A stretch of DNA of 64,000 bases, from contig JALGQZ010000011.1 in the NCBI GenBank assembly GCA_023105745.1, positions 18,006,975-18,070,974 of the forward strand, given 5' to 3'. Under the pieces are notes generated by a model. It ran no database searches. It saw only the letters and a program-made list of their open reading frames with translations, and had not been told where the DNA came from. Below, in pieces: positions 11,341 through 21,585 of this stretch; within the stretch, counting starts at the first letter, position 1, and each line of letters opens with the position of its first letter. Source of the DNA: Austropuccinia psidii. Its lineage: Eukaryota > Basidiomycota > Pucciniomycetes > Pucciniales > Sphaerophragmiaceae. Both the position numbers and the translations under genes were made by a program.

Positions 11341-12323
11341 TTACCGACGTGACAAATTTGACTCAGCTGTGACCCAGTTATACAAATACCTCCACTCACT
11401 GAAACACAATGAAATCTTGTCATCCAAACATGCCAATCTTACCAATGAGACATATCAGCAGTTCCCTCATGATTCAATAGATGGGATGGCCATTTATCAC
11501 AGGCCACTTTCAACTCACCTTGTCCCAGATCGTCATTTTTTCATAGCAATGGTAATGCCACCTCCTCCTATTGTACCCAGGAAATGTGGGGTTGGTTAAC
11601 CAGGAGGCTGAATCCAATTATAATTCTTCTGATGTACTAGCTCTCTATCATGCCTTGATGGAAATCAAAAAAAACAATGACATGCACAACTCAAAGTCGG
11701 TCACTCTTTTTTCCTGTAGGTCCTTAGTTTAGAGAATTTACATCAACTGATTCACCATTCAATTCTCCTGTAGAATGCCTTTTGTTATGCATGCCAATGA
11801 ATGTTTCCTACCTTATGTACAAAACTGGCTAGACCCAGTGGAAACCAAAACAAGCAATTTGGTTCAATCTGAAATACGAGCTGACAAAGTGCCAACTGTT
11901 GCTCACTACTTTTTTTCTTAGTTCTCAGTCCTTTGCTCATCGCGGGACCCACTTGGTTTATTCAATTCTTGTTAACCCTTTACACCTGAAGGCAATGATT
12001 TCCATAGTATTTCAATCCAGGTGCAGTTCATTTTATTCAAAAACCAAAATGGCCCAATGAGGAAGCAAATCTCTACCATCCTACCTATATTACCAAAAAT
12101 ACCAACCAGGTCATGGTAGTGCAACTGAATTTTTCTTTTTTAATTTTGCTATTGTCCTTATGTTTTTACATTTTGATCATTATCATGATCCGCAACACTT
12201 AACTTTTCCATTTCTGAGGATTATCACTGATTATTTTGTATTTTTTCAAATTCAAAGATGATTAATGCTGATCATCATTTTGCCTTTATGATGATTTTTT
12301 TCTTAAATAATCATGCTGACTGA
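11341..12323. other. Interior of the Harbinger-like element, mixed coding relics then AT-rich
   Basis: Protein-like pieces occur around 11369-11599 (includes HFFIAMVMPPPPIVPRKCGVG) and around 12020-12110 (includes FIQKPKWPNEEANLYHPTY), in different frames. From about 12120 to 12318 the sequence is AT-rich with TGATCAT-type motifs and no coding signal. Bases 12319-12323 (ACTGA) are the copia B target duplication. Confidence 0.35.
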
Positions 12324-12894
12324 TGTAAGCAGGAAAAGGATCTTAAGAGGAGGCAGGACTTAATTAGTCTTAGCCGACCATTAGGAACAGGGAGACACAA
12401 TCGAGCCTTAAGAGGAGGCAGGACTTAATTAGTCTTAGCCGACGATTAGGAAAAGGGAGACACAATCGAACCTGGAGACAGTAGCGATGAGAGAAAACAA
12501 ACACGATAATAAATTTCAGAGAGGAAGAGCAGATAATAAAAGGAAATTAACAAGTAGCCACCTTAAGAGGAGGCAGGACTTAATTAGTCTTAGCCAACAA
12601 TTAGGAACAGGGAGACACAATTGAACCTGGAGACAGTAGCAATGAGAGAAAACAAACACGATGAAGATAGACTAGTTACAAAAAGGTGGGCTATTTATAT
12701 AGACAACATGGGCTATCCAAGTGGGAAGTTTTAACTCATAGCAGTGACGACACTTATCAAAAAGGAGAGAAAGGAACGTAATTTGAGAAGAGAGTAGATA
12801 TAGTCTAAGACGTTAGTCTAATAATTATAGGGGTTTCTAAGAATGGTTTTTAATCTAAGAGTTAAAGTAAAATAAAGTTTTTTTTATTATATTA
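12324..12894 (-). repeat. Copia B 3' LTR
   Basis: On the plus strand it runs from TGTAAGCAGGAAAAGG to TTATATTA. It holds three copies of a roughly 65-bp unit (CTTAAGAGGAGGCAGGACTT...), two in tandem and one about 150 bp on, plus two copies of a neighbouring unit CTGGAGACAGTAGC. Its last three bases on the minus strand form the TAA stop of pol. Confidence 0.93.
12690..12703 (-). promoter_or_regulatory. TATA box in copia B 3' LTR
   Basis: The minus strand reads CTATATAAATAGCC. The identical box in the 5' LTR (17240-17253) would drive the element; this copy could drive leftward transcription into the Harbinger-like DNA. Confidence 0.45.
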
Positions 12895-15800
12895 CTCCCC
12901 CATACTTGTTAATTTTGGGTCGGAAAAGATAAGTCTTAAATGAAGGATAGTCTTATTCAATGAGAGATTCTTAGTGAATAGGTCAGCGGGCATCTGTGAA
13001 GAGGGAAGATATTTTAGGTGGACGAAGTGATTTTCTACTAGATTTTGAATAAAGTGAAGTTGGAAATCGATATGTCTTGTTCCATGATGATAAATTGGAT
13101 TTGAGGCAATAGCAATGGCACTTTGATTGTCAGAATGAAGTAAACATTGGGTCTCTGCATTGGTTGTTTTGAAAATGAGTTGTCGTATCCAAAGTAGGTC
13201 TTGTGCTGATTCAGTTAATGCATTATATTCAGCTTCAGCGGAGGAGAGAGCAACTATCTTTTGCTTATGAGCTCTTCAACCAAGAGCACCGTGGAAATAG
13301 ATTAGAGAACCTGAAAATGATTTCTTTTCAGTGCCTCCACCCCAATCAGAGTCGGTAAAGCCTAGGACTTGTGTTTCAGAGTGTTTAAAAAGGTTTTTGC
13401 CTAGGTTTAGAGTAAAATTTCGAGTTCCTGAGAGATATTTTAGTGTGTGAGTAAGAGCTCTGTAGTGAAGATCTTTGGGGTATTCTAGAAATTGAGACAA
13501 AAAGGAGATTGAAAAGGCGACGTCAGGTCGGGTGCATTGAACAATGTATTGAAGTAGTCCAACGGCTCTTCTATAGTTAAAAGGTGGTGAACCAGCAATT
13601 TGTTCACCAGCATTTTTTAATTCTTTGTAATTGTAAGGTAAGGGAGCTGATGGTGGTTTAATTTGATTGGTGTTGAATTTGGTCAAGATTTGTTGTATAA
13701 ACTTGTCTTGGATTAAGGAGATGTTTTCCTTGTTTTGAGTTATTCTAATTCCTAAAGCATATTTTACTGCTCCTAGATCTTCCATTTCGAAGAACGTTTT
13801 GATTTTGAGTTTGAATGATTGATTCCAGGCGCCTCCAAAGATTAAGTCATCCACATAAATGAATAGCCAGAAGGGTTGTTTTTTATCTTGCAAATAATAT
13901 AAACAAGGATCGGTAAAGCAAGGGGTGAGTCCAATGCTTATTAGAGTGTTTTTGAGTACTTTATGCCGACATAGAGGGCTTTGTTTGAGTCCGTATAGTG
14001 ATTTGTTTAGGACAAAGACATGAGTCTCTGGATGGTCTGAGTATCCTGAAGGTCGATAAATATGGAGTGTTTCTTCTGGTTTTCCATTTAAAAAGGCGCA
14101 TTGGACGTCCATTTGTTCAACCGGATAATGATAGATATGACATAAGGTGAGTAGTAATTGCAGCAACGCCAGTCTTCCTGTGGGAGAGAACACTTCTGAA
14201 TAGTCGATACCTTCTTTTTGAGTGAACCCTCGTACACATAATCTAGCTTTGAATTTTGACAGATTACCATTTTCGTCAGTTTTTTGTTTAAACACCCATG
14301 TGGTACTTAGGGGTTTTACGTGATCTTCTGGAGTGGTAGGTGACCAGACTTTATGATTGTTCATGTTTTCCAATTCTATTCTGATGGCATTCTTCCATTC
14401 TCGACTGTTGGATCCATTGATGGCTTCTTGATATGTCTTGGGATCTGAAGAAAAATGGTCGGCTAAATTTGCATGATGTCGGGGTCGTCTTTGGTAAGGA
14501 AGGATATTGTTTGGATTTCCAACATCACCATGAATCTCATTCTGAGGGACAGCTTCATGTTCCCGAACCCACGTATACCCTTTAGAGGTTGGGAATTGGG
14601 GTTGGCTTACTGTGTCTTCTTCAACAGACAAGGAGTGTCTTCTCAAAGCTTTTCCTCTGGTTCACAGGGGTCGGTCTCTTGAATGGTGGTAGGAGAGATT
14701 CCCTTATCTGCTGGAACGGTTTCCGTTTCATTTGGGACTAATAAGAAGGAGTTCTGGTTAGTTGTAGAAGAATTAAAATTAAGAGAGGGAAACTCGGTAG
14801 GTATGAATTTAACATGATGGGTAATCTTGACGTTACCTGTTCCTGGGTCCATAATCCTATAAGATCGATGTGTCTCTCCATATCCTAAGAAAATCCCTTG
14901 GCTGCCAGTTTCATCAAATTTTCCATTTTGTTTCTGTTTAAGCATAATGGCCAAGCAACTAAATGGTTGGAGGTGTCTGAGCGAGGGTTCTTTGTTGAAC
15001 CATTTGTGAAAAGGAGTGTCGAAATTAATATTCTTTGATGGGGTAATGTTTTCAAGATAAACAGCTGTATTCACAGCTTCTGCCCAATAAGAGAGATCCA
15101 GTCCAGAGTCCTTAAGTAGACATCTGGTTTTAGTTATGGTAGTTTGATTGCCTCTTTCGGCAAAAGGATTTTGTTCGGGAGTGTAGGGTGCAGTAGTAAG
15201 ATGAGAGATGCCCTTGTTTTGAAAGAAGTTTTGTAATTCTGTGTTGACGAATTCCTTTCCATTGTCGGAGATGATATTTGCAACTCGTAATGTTGTTTGG
15301 CATTCAATTTTGATTATGTATTTTTTTAAGACTTCTTTGGTTTCTGCTTTTGAGGTGAGAAAGAAAATCCAGGAAAAATGTGAAAACCCATCGAGAATCT
15401 TGAAAATGTATTGAGCACCAGAAGCAGAGGGCGGAGAGATAGGTCCACACAGATACATGTGGAGAAACTCTAGTCTCCTGGTGGCTTTGGGAAAATTGCC
15501 GGGAAATGGAGTCTTTGTCATCTTGCAGGTAGAGCAAGTGATACATGAAAATTGAGCGATATTCAGTTTGGGAAACATCTTTTGGAAGTAGTCAAGAGAG
15601 GGATGTCCTGCTGCTTTATGAAGAGTTGTGAGTTTTGGGAGAATAGTTGAACATAGTAAGGCTTTTGGCAGATAGTATAGAGTAAGATTTCCAGAAGCAA
15701 GAGAACCTGTAACTATTTGCCTTTAATTTTGACCTACAACCTTGAATTCGTTTTGATTGAGTAGTTTGATGATGTGGTGGGTTCTGAGAAAGGTGGTCAT

Positions 15801-16807
15801 GCTAATTAGGTTAGTAGCGAGAGATGGAATGAACAGAGTGTTAGAGAAGGTGAGAATGATATTGGTGAATTCTAGTTGAATAGCTCCATGGCCCAATGCT
15901 TCAATGATGGATCCATCGGCCAGCTCTATTTCTTGTTTCTTCATCTCAATGGATTGGAAGTAGTTTAAATTGTTCACCATGGAGGTGGTAGCACCGGAGT
16001 CTAATACAAAGTTGGAGTTGCGTGTGGAGTTATTTTGAGCCATGAGAGCTTTAATAGGTTTGTCACTTTTGGGACGTTTTTCTGGATGAAGTTTCCAACA
16101 ATCTTCTTCAGAATGCTGAGCTAGTGGATTGTGAAAGTTGTTGCTACATCTAGTGGTTGGTTTATTCTTATTTTTGTTTTGTTGAGCAGCAAGAGCTTTT
16201 TTGGTTTCAGTATCATCTCCTGTTTGTATGATATAGGCATGGAGTTCTTCTATGGTGTACTTTTTTCTATTTCACATTTCTTTAACCAGAGTTCTCCGAT
16301 AGTTTTATACTCGTCAGGAAGATTTCTAATTACCCACAAAGCCACTACGGAATCTAATAGTACTGATGGTTTTACCGTTTTGTCATCTATTAAACTACAT
16401 AGTTGTCATGTATTTTCAAGTAGTTTATTGAGTGCTTCTTCTAATTTATTTTTCTGGAGGAAAGTTGAAAATATTCGCTTTAGATACGTTGTTTGATTTT
16501 GGATAGTTTTTGGTTGATGGTATTTATCAATGTTGGACCATAAGATGGTAGGATCATTGTTTGCTTCGGACGAGAACTGAGCAGCTATCTTAACATCACA
16601 ATTGATGCAGATGATTTCGAATGCCAGTTCTCGTCGTTCAGGATCTAGTTTGTCTCTTTCAGCTGCCATCTTGATGTTTTCAGTACCAGTAGCCAGAGCA
16701 TAGAGCTTTTTGAAGGTAAGAATGGCTTTCATTCTGACTTTCCAGTCAATGAAGTTGCTTCCAGATAGATTGTATTTCTCGGCTAGTTCAATGCTATATT
16801 CGACCAT
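12892..16807 (-). pseudogene. Copia B gag-pol polyprotein (inactivated)
   Basis: Ty1/copia gag and pol read leftward from the gag start at 16807. Gag (to about 16045) ends with a knuckle-like pattern of Cys and His (HNPLAQH and CWKLHP). The protease is VLDSGATTSM (about 15990-16020). The integrase shows CSTCKM of the zinc region, IISDNGKEF and TPEQNPFAERGNQ. RT runs about 13400-14400 with CAFLNGK, YGLKQSP and an intact YVDD. RNase H has DSDWGGG, SSAEAEYNAL and HSDNQSAI. Defects are TGA at about 16406, a frameshift in gag, TAA at 15723, a frameshift near 14640 and TGA at about 13276 where the family has Trp. The natural stop is the first codon of the 3' LTR. Confidence 0.9.
12895..12906 (-). 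other. Copia B polypurine tract
   Basis: The minus strand reads GTATGGGGGAG next to the 3' LTR, placing plus-strand priming there and confirming minus orientation. Confidence 0.7.
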
Positions 16808-16873
16808 TGTTCTGGTGTAAGAGTGACTTTTATATCAACGATCGTAGCCTTTTAGAGATCCAGTCTCATAATC

Positions 16874-17444
16874 TGTAAGGAGGAAAAGGATCTTAAGAGG
16901 AGGCAGGACTTAATTGGTCTTAGCCGACCATTAGGAACAGGGAGACACAATCGAACCTTAAGAGGAGGCAGGACTTAATTAGTCTTAGCCGATGATTAGG
17001 AACAGGGAGACACAATCGAACCTGGAGACAGTAGCGATGAGAGAAAACAAACAGGATAATAAATTTCAGAGAGGAAGAGCAGATAATAAAAGGAAGTTAA
17101 CAAGTAGCCACCTTAAGAGGAGGCAGGACTTAATTAGTCTCAGCTGACGATTAGGAACAGGGAGACACAATCGAACCTGGAGACAGTAGCAATGAGAGAA
17201 AACAAACACAATGAAGATAGACTAGTTACAAAAAGGTGGGCTATTTATATAGACAACATGGGCTATTCAAGTGGGAAGTTTTAACTCATAGCAGTGATGA
17301 CACTTATCAAAAATGAGAGAAAGGAACGTAATTTGAGAAGAGAGTAGATGTAGTCTAAGACGTTAGTCTAATAATTATAGGGGTTTCTAAGAATGGTTTT
17401 TAATCTAAGAGTTAAAGTAAAATAAAGTTTTTTTTATTCTATCA
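16874..17444 (-). repeat. Copia B 5' LTR
   Basis: Same length and repeat structure as the 3' LTR. Its outer end keeps TGATAG on the minus strand, whereas the other copy has TAATAT, a G-to-A change of the TG terminus. A TATA box at 17240-17253 reads leftward into gag. Confidence 0.93.
17240..17253 (-). promoter_or_regulatory. TATA box, copia B promoter
   Basis: The minus strand reads CTATATAAATAGCC inside the 5' LTR, upstream of the likely transcript start and of gag. The same box is conserved in both LTRs. Confidence 0.5.
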
Positions 17445-17672
17445 ACTGACTTATGTGTTTTCTTCATTAAACTAATATTCAATTAATTTCTCCAAATGAT
17501 CATACTGATCATTTTGTTTTTTTGAATTGTTTTGTACTGGTTTTTTACCATTTCTTAATATTATAAGGATATCTTTTGCAATGTCATTATCTTCCCGCCC
17601 CCTTCCATCATCATTAAAATTCAAAAAAGTGCTCCCCCTCTCTCTCACTCTTCCAATTATTCTGATGATGTT

Positions 17673-18861
17673 ATGGTTAGGACTAAACCGGTGTCAGTAC
17701 ATCATCAGACTGATTTGAATGATGATGAAGCTATGGTTCCTGCTATTGATGTCATGGTTAGGACTAAACCAAAGATAGAACATCATGAAGATAATAATAA
17801 CCAAACAAATCATAAAAGAAAACTCACCCAATGCCAAAGACAACCTCTTCATGATTTGAAACAAATCATGTCTTAGCTTGGGAATTCAAACACAGCATAT
17901 AAGAACTTTTGCACCATTTCAATTGACAAGAAATCAGCCAACGCCTTATGGTTAAAACTTTCATCAATCAATACTTTACCCCACCCTTATGTACCCATTG
18001 ATAAAACACACAAGCCATTTTTTCCTGTCTGAATTTATGAAATCACCCCTTTTGATGTTTTCTCAGGCCCCTCTCAAATACTAAAAGACCTTATCATTAC
18101 ATTTATTTCCTTATATCAAAATTGCCAAGAAATGAAAACTAATAAACAAGTCCAAGGTGGAATTATGAAAGGTATTGGCTTTTTTCCTGGTTCTGATGCT
18201 TCCAAATCAGCAGTTGTGTGATTTTTATTTATATAATATTTTTATAATTACTAATTAATTTCAAACTTTTTAGGTTTTTACTCCAGGAAGGCTAGTTTGT
18301 CTCCTCTTCAAATTGAATTGGATAATATGCAATGGACCAAACTTCAAAAATATTATGAATTCATTCACTCCTGAATCTCTCATTTTCACAATTAGCCGCA
18401 CAAGAGATCAGTCATTAATGGAAGTAGCCAAATTAACAAACTTCATTCAACTTGAATGGACTTCTGCCTATCCAAAGGAATAATTCAAATCTTTTTCCAA
18501 TGTCATTGTCACTCAAAATGAATTTTTCAACAAGCTACACCAATATTTAAATGATCTCAATGCCTGGACTTATGGTATTTTTTCTTTTGTATCTAAAAAA
18601 TATTTTCATCCCCTTCCAACTGTGTTCACCCCCTCTGGACATGTCTTGCACTTCCCCAAATTGGAAATGGAGATTGATTTTTCAAAAAAACCTGGCATTA
18701 TGGAATTCCTTTGGAAAACATCAACAATGGTTCATAATACAACAAAACCTTCTTTAGCAATTATGAATCATGACAAAATCAGTCATTTTGGATGTTCTTT
18801 CCAACTCAACCATAAATTATTCCATGTAGGTCAAAAAATTCTTGAAAATGTCACCCACTGA
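17673..18861 (+). pseudogene. Tet/JBP-like 2OG-Fe(II) oxygenase family relic
   Basis: Tet/JBP-like enzymes oxidise methylated bases using Fe(II) and 2-oxoglutarate, and are expanded in many basidiomycetes. The relic starts at ATG 17673 with two copies of MVRTKP, then runs in frame past TAG (17874) and TGA (18030). A likely intron (about 18219-18274, ending TTTTTTAG) and a frameshift near 18375 precede the domain. That domain ends LHFPKLEMEIDF, PGIMEFLWKT, VHNTT and SHFGCSFQLN. The order matches what I remember of rust Tet-like proteins: HxD, strand, FP..GIDF, GI...W, second His, RxG..LQI. Here the HxD site reads HQY and the usual Arg reads His, so iron and 2OG binding are probably lost. It lies inside the Harbinger-like element just before the convergent transposase. 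Confidence 0.5.
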
Positions 18862-19048
18862 AATCAAATCAAAAGTCAAGGGGTACTTTGAAAGAAATGT
18901 GCAGGGATAAAAACATGCTATAAAGTCTTAATTGCAAATAGTTTTCTTTGCCAAATATTAATTTTAAATACTGTTATTTTCCCAATAACACCTCCACTCC
19001 ATTGTATGCCATTAAAAGAAATACATATATCAATGGTTCTGATGAAAT

Positions 19049-20295
19049 TTACAATTGACTATCTTTCCATGACACAGTAATTGGTTTAATTTTTTTGTGC
19101 ATATTTACCACATCTTGCCCAATGTCATTATTGGCCAGATTTTCCTTATGTGGTGAATCATCATCCTCATATAAATCAAACAATTCATCACCAATTTGTG
19201 CCAACATATTATGTAAGATTGTGCACAAAACAACCCAACTAACTAAGTATTAAATCTCATGATCATTCCTCATTTTATTCTGCATTTCCCTTAGAGAAAA
19301 CCACTGCCCCTTCAAAATTCCAATTGCATGCTCAATTCCGACCCTTGATCTTGCTAGACAGTAATTGAAAGAATGGTTGTCTTCATTCTGTGCTGCAACT
19401 CCCTTATATGCTGGAACAACCCAAGGAGAACTTGCATATGCTGAATCGGCCAGTATGTACTGATCTTTTTCATAAAATTCTTGAGGTTTTTGTGCAATTT
19501 TCATATGTTGATATACATTTGAATCATGAAGTGACCCCATAAAACCAACATTTAGAGCAGTGAACTGTTTGTTTATGTCGCAAACCAGTTGTATTGACAT
19601 GGAATACCTTATTTCTAAACAATCAGTAAAAATTAAATAAAGGATAAAGTTTGAAAAACCTATCTCTTTTTACAATCAAAATAGGCTTCACCATCATTGG
19701 GGGGACATTTTGATAATGGTATTAGACTCCCATCAATAAACCCAATCCAGCCAGGGAAGCCTTCCGCCTGCATTACTTGAGACATCTCTCTTTGTTTTTT
19801 TATTGTTGGCCACACAATCACTTTGTGCTTCAACTTCATTAATATCCACATAACTCGTTTAGTGTAAAACACAATATCCCCATGGCTAATTCCAAATAAC
19901 ATTCCAATCTTTCCGAAAGCAGCCCCATTTCCATTTGATCCTAATATTGATAGTGCCACAGCCAATTTTATGGCAGGATCGTGTTGTTTGTTTTGTGATG
20001 AGTTTTGAAAGGATTTATCATCTTGAATTTTTGCAACCAATTTTTGAAATTATTCATGAGTGGTCCTACATAGCTGGCAAAACCTTTCAGATGATAATGT
20101 TTGTAAATCATTCATTGTATTCATGTAATTTGATGGATATCTTTTACTAGGATTGATTTATCTTTGTGATGTTATCATATCTAATAATATTATATCTTCC
20201 TGGATGTCAGAATCACTATCACAGCTGAAGGCATCAATGAACTGAAGTGGTTTTATGGTCTGAAGTAAAGGTAGCCTGTGTGATGTCTTTGGCAT
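19049..20295 (-). pseudogene. PIF/Harbinger DDE transposase (DDE_Tnp_4-like)
   Basis: Cuts and pastes the element. It is read leftward from ATG 20295 in one frame to 19664, then a 56-nt intron (19608-19663), then on to TAA at 19049. Catalytic residues are visible in order: FIDGS (Asp), GSLHD (Asp), LADSAY and the late VGIEHAIGILKG (Glu). The N-terminal part has a helix-turn-helix-like stretch (FGKIGMLFGISHGDI). Total length would be about 396 residues, normal for the family. Three stops interrupt it (about 20150, 20043 and 19250); at least the first two read as CAA to TAA. The intron donor is AT where GT would restore KKRYS. It sits about 340 bp inside the right terminal repeat. Confidence 0.85.
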
Positions 20296-20609
20296 GGTAA
20301 ATGAAGAATAGATAAATAGAAAATGAAATTTGAAATAAAATAATTCAATAAATGACCAGTATATTCAGGTTTTATGCAAGAAAAGGGAATTTTTATGCAA
20401 TTTAACATGCCCTTACTGAGTTATGTTGTAAGAATGTGCCTTTAATTTCAGCTGAAGGTGTGATTTTAGTATCAAAAAATGGGATTTGGTACCAACAAAA
20501 TTGGGTTTTTGTACCTCAAAGTACCTCACCACTTGACATGTGCAATTGCCCAAATGCCAAAAAGTTAATGCAGGATTTGGCAAAAAACAAACTTGGTATT
20601 TTGAGTGTT

Positions 20610-20633
20610 GGATTTGATAACTTTGACACCCCC
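20610..20633 (-). repeat. Right terminal inverted repeat of the Harbinger-like element
   Basis: GGATTTGATA-ACTTTGACACCCCC, the inverted partner of 3571-3594, followed by TAATATT. CCAAATCC-type boxes recur in the adjoining 150 bp on the minus strand, like the left end. Confidence 0.7.
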
Positions 20634-20656
20634 TAATATTAATGTTTCACAATTTT

Positions 20657-20816
20657 AAAGTTAAAAACAATAAAATTGGCATATTTCCTATTCAAAAGCT
20701 TATTTCATAATATTTTTAATCATGTTTTACCTTATACAAGTTAAAAACAATAAAATTGGCATTTTTTTTTCTTAAAAAGCTTAGTTTATAATATTTTTAA
20801 TCATGTTTTACCTTAT
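20657..20816 (+). repeat. Two-copy tandem repeat, about 80 bp unit
   Basis: Units at 20657-20735 and 20736-20816 share AGTTAAAAACAATAAAATTGGCAT at one side and TTTTTAATCATGTTTTACC at the other. They differ mainly in the middle. It lies just outside the Harbinger-like element. Confidence 0.8.
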
Positions 20817-21585
20817 AAAAAATTTGAGGACAGGAAAAGTACTTCAATTTCAATCAAAGTTTCATATCCACACCTTAAAATGACACACCCAGATTAGCTT
20901 TATGACCAATAATAGTCATTAAAAAGAATTCTCAGATATGGAATTCATTTATTTCAAATATAAAAACAGCTCCAGAGGGTATGGGTTTGGTGAAAACCAG
21001 TGTTGGTCAAAATATTTCAAATCCAGGTATTTCAGTCCATGTTTGAGATATTAATAATACCAGTAGCTCAAATTGAAGAGATTCATTTAATGTTAAATTT
21101 GGTAGGCCAAAGGATTCCCTCCTCAACAATGGAAGAAACCGGAAGGCATTAAATGCAAAGGCTCCAAGCCACATATATTTGGAAGTTCAAAAGATATTAA
21201 AATCAAAATGACACCAAATTTTGAATATTTGTGAGATCCAAAATTTAACACTTTTACACACAGTTTTTTGAGTAAATTACAAAGATACAGTGTTTTATTT
21301 ACCTTTGAATTTTGGAAAGTGCCCTATTTTCTTTTCAAAAATTTGAACAAAGAACTCTTAGCCATTTCTTTGAAATACTGGGGCTATGGTATTGCAAATT
21401 GAAGCTCCCACATATATCGTGAACCTACGTGTACCTTTGTATAGGGTTGTACAAACCCCCAATGAGCTTTAAGGGGTCTCTGGTAATGATTTTTCTTCAA
21501 TGAAGGGCTCCAATGTGGAGCTTATGAAATCATTACATAGGTATAGGTGAGGTTTTCAATAATCAGAATATTTTCATGGGGTTTC
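20817..21585. other. Intergenic, nothing recognised
   Basis: AT-rich with no frame over 60 codons and no repeat partner noticed. Its last five bases (GTTTC, 21581-21585) are the target duplication of the solo LTR that follows. Confidence 0.4.

Larger units (their letters stand above)
12324..17444 (-). mobile_element. Copia B: complete Ty1/copia LTR retrotransposon
   Basis: Two 571-bp LTRs (12324-12894 and 16874-17444) and a perfect target duplication ACTGA (12319-12323 and 17445-17449). The polypurine tract and gag-pol are on the minus strand. I count about 19 LTR differences (3.3%), 14 of them transitions. It belongs to a different copia family from copia A: the LTRs are unrelated and the proteins only share family motifs. 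It sits between gene X and the Tet-like gene. Stops and frameshifts in gag and pol make it inactive by itself. Confidence 0.95.
3571..20633. mobile_element. PIF/Harbinger-like DNA transposon, interrupted by two copia elements
   Basis: The ends are 24-bp inverted repeats starting GGGGGTGTCAAAGT (22 of 24 positions match; both differences are C/T). Each is flanked by TA, or by AAT if the repeat is taken one base longer. Inside are a Myb/SANT-like ORF reading in from the left and a DDE transposase reading in from the right, the usual two-gene layout of Harbinger elements. Two more decayed genes sit between them. Copia A (5301-10493) and copia B (12324-17444) with their 5-bp duplications are later insertions; subtracting them leaves about 6739 bp. 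The pairing of these two ends is inferred from the repeats and gene layout. The element should be immobile by itself because its transposase is broken. Confidence 0.65.
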
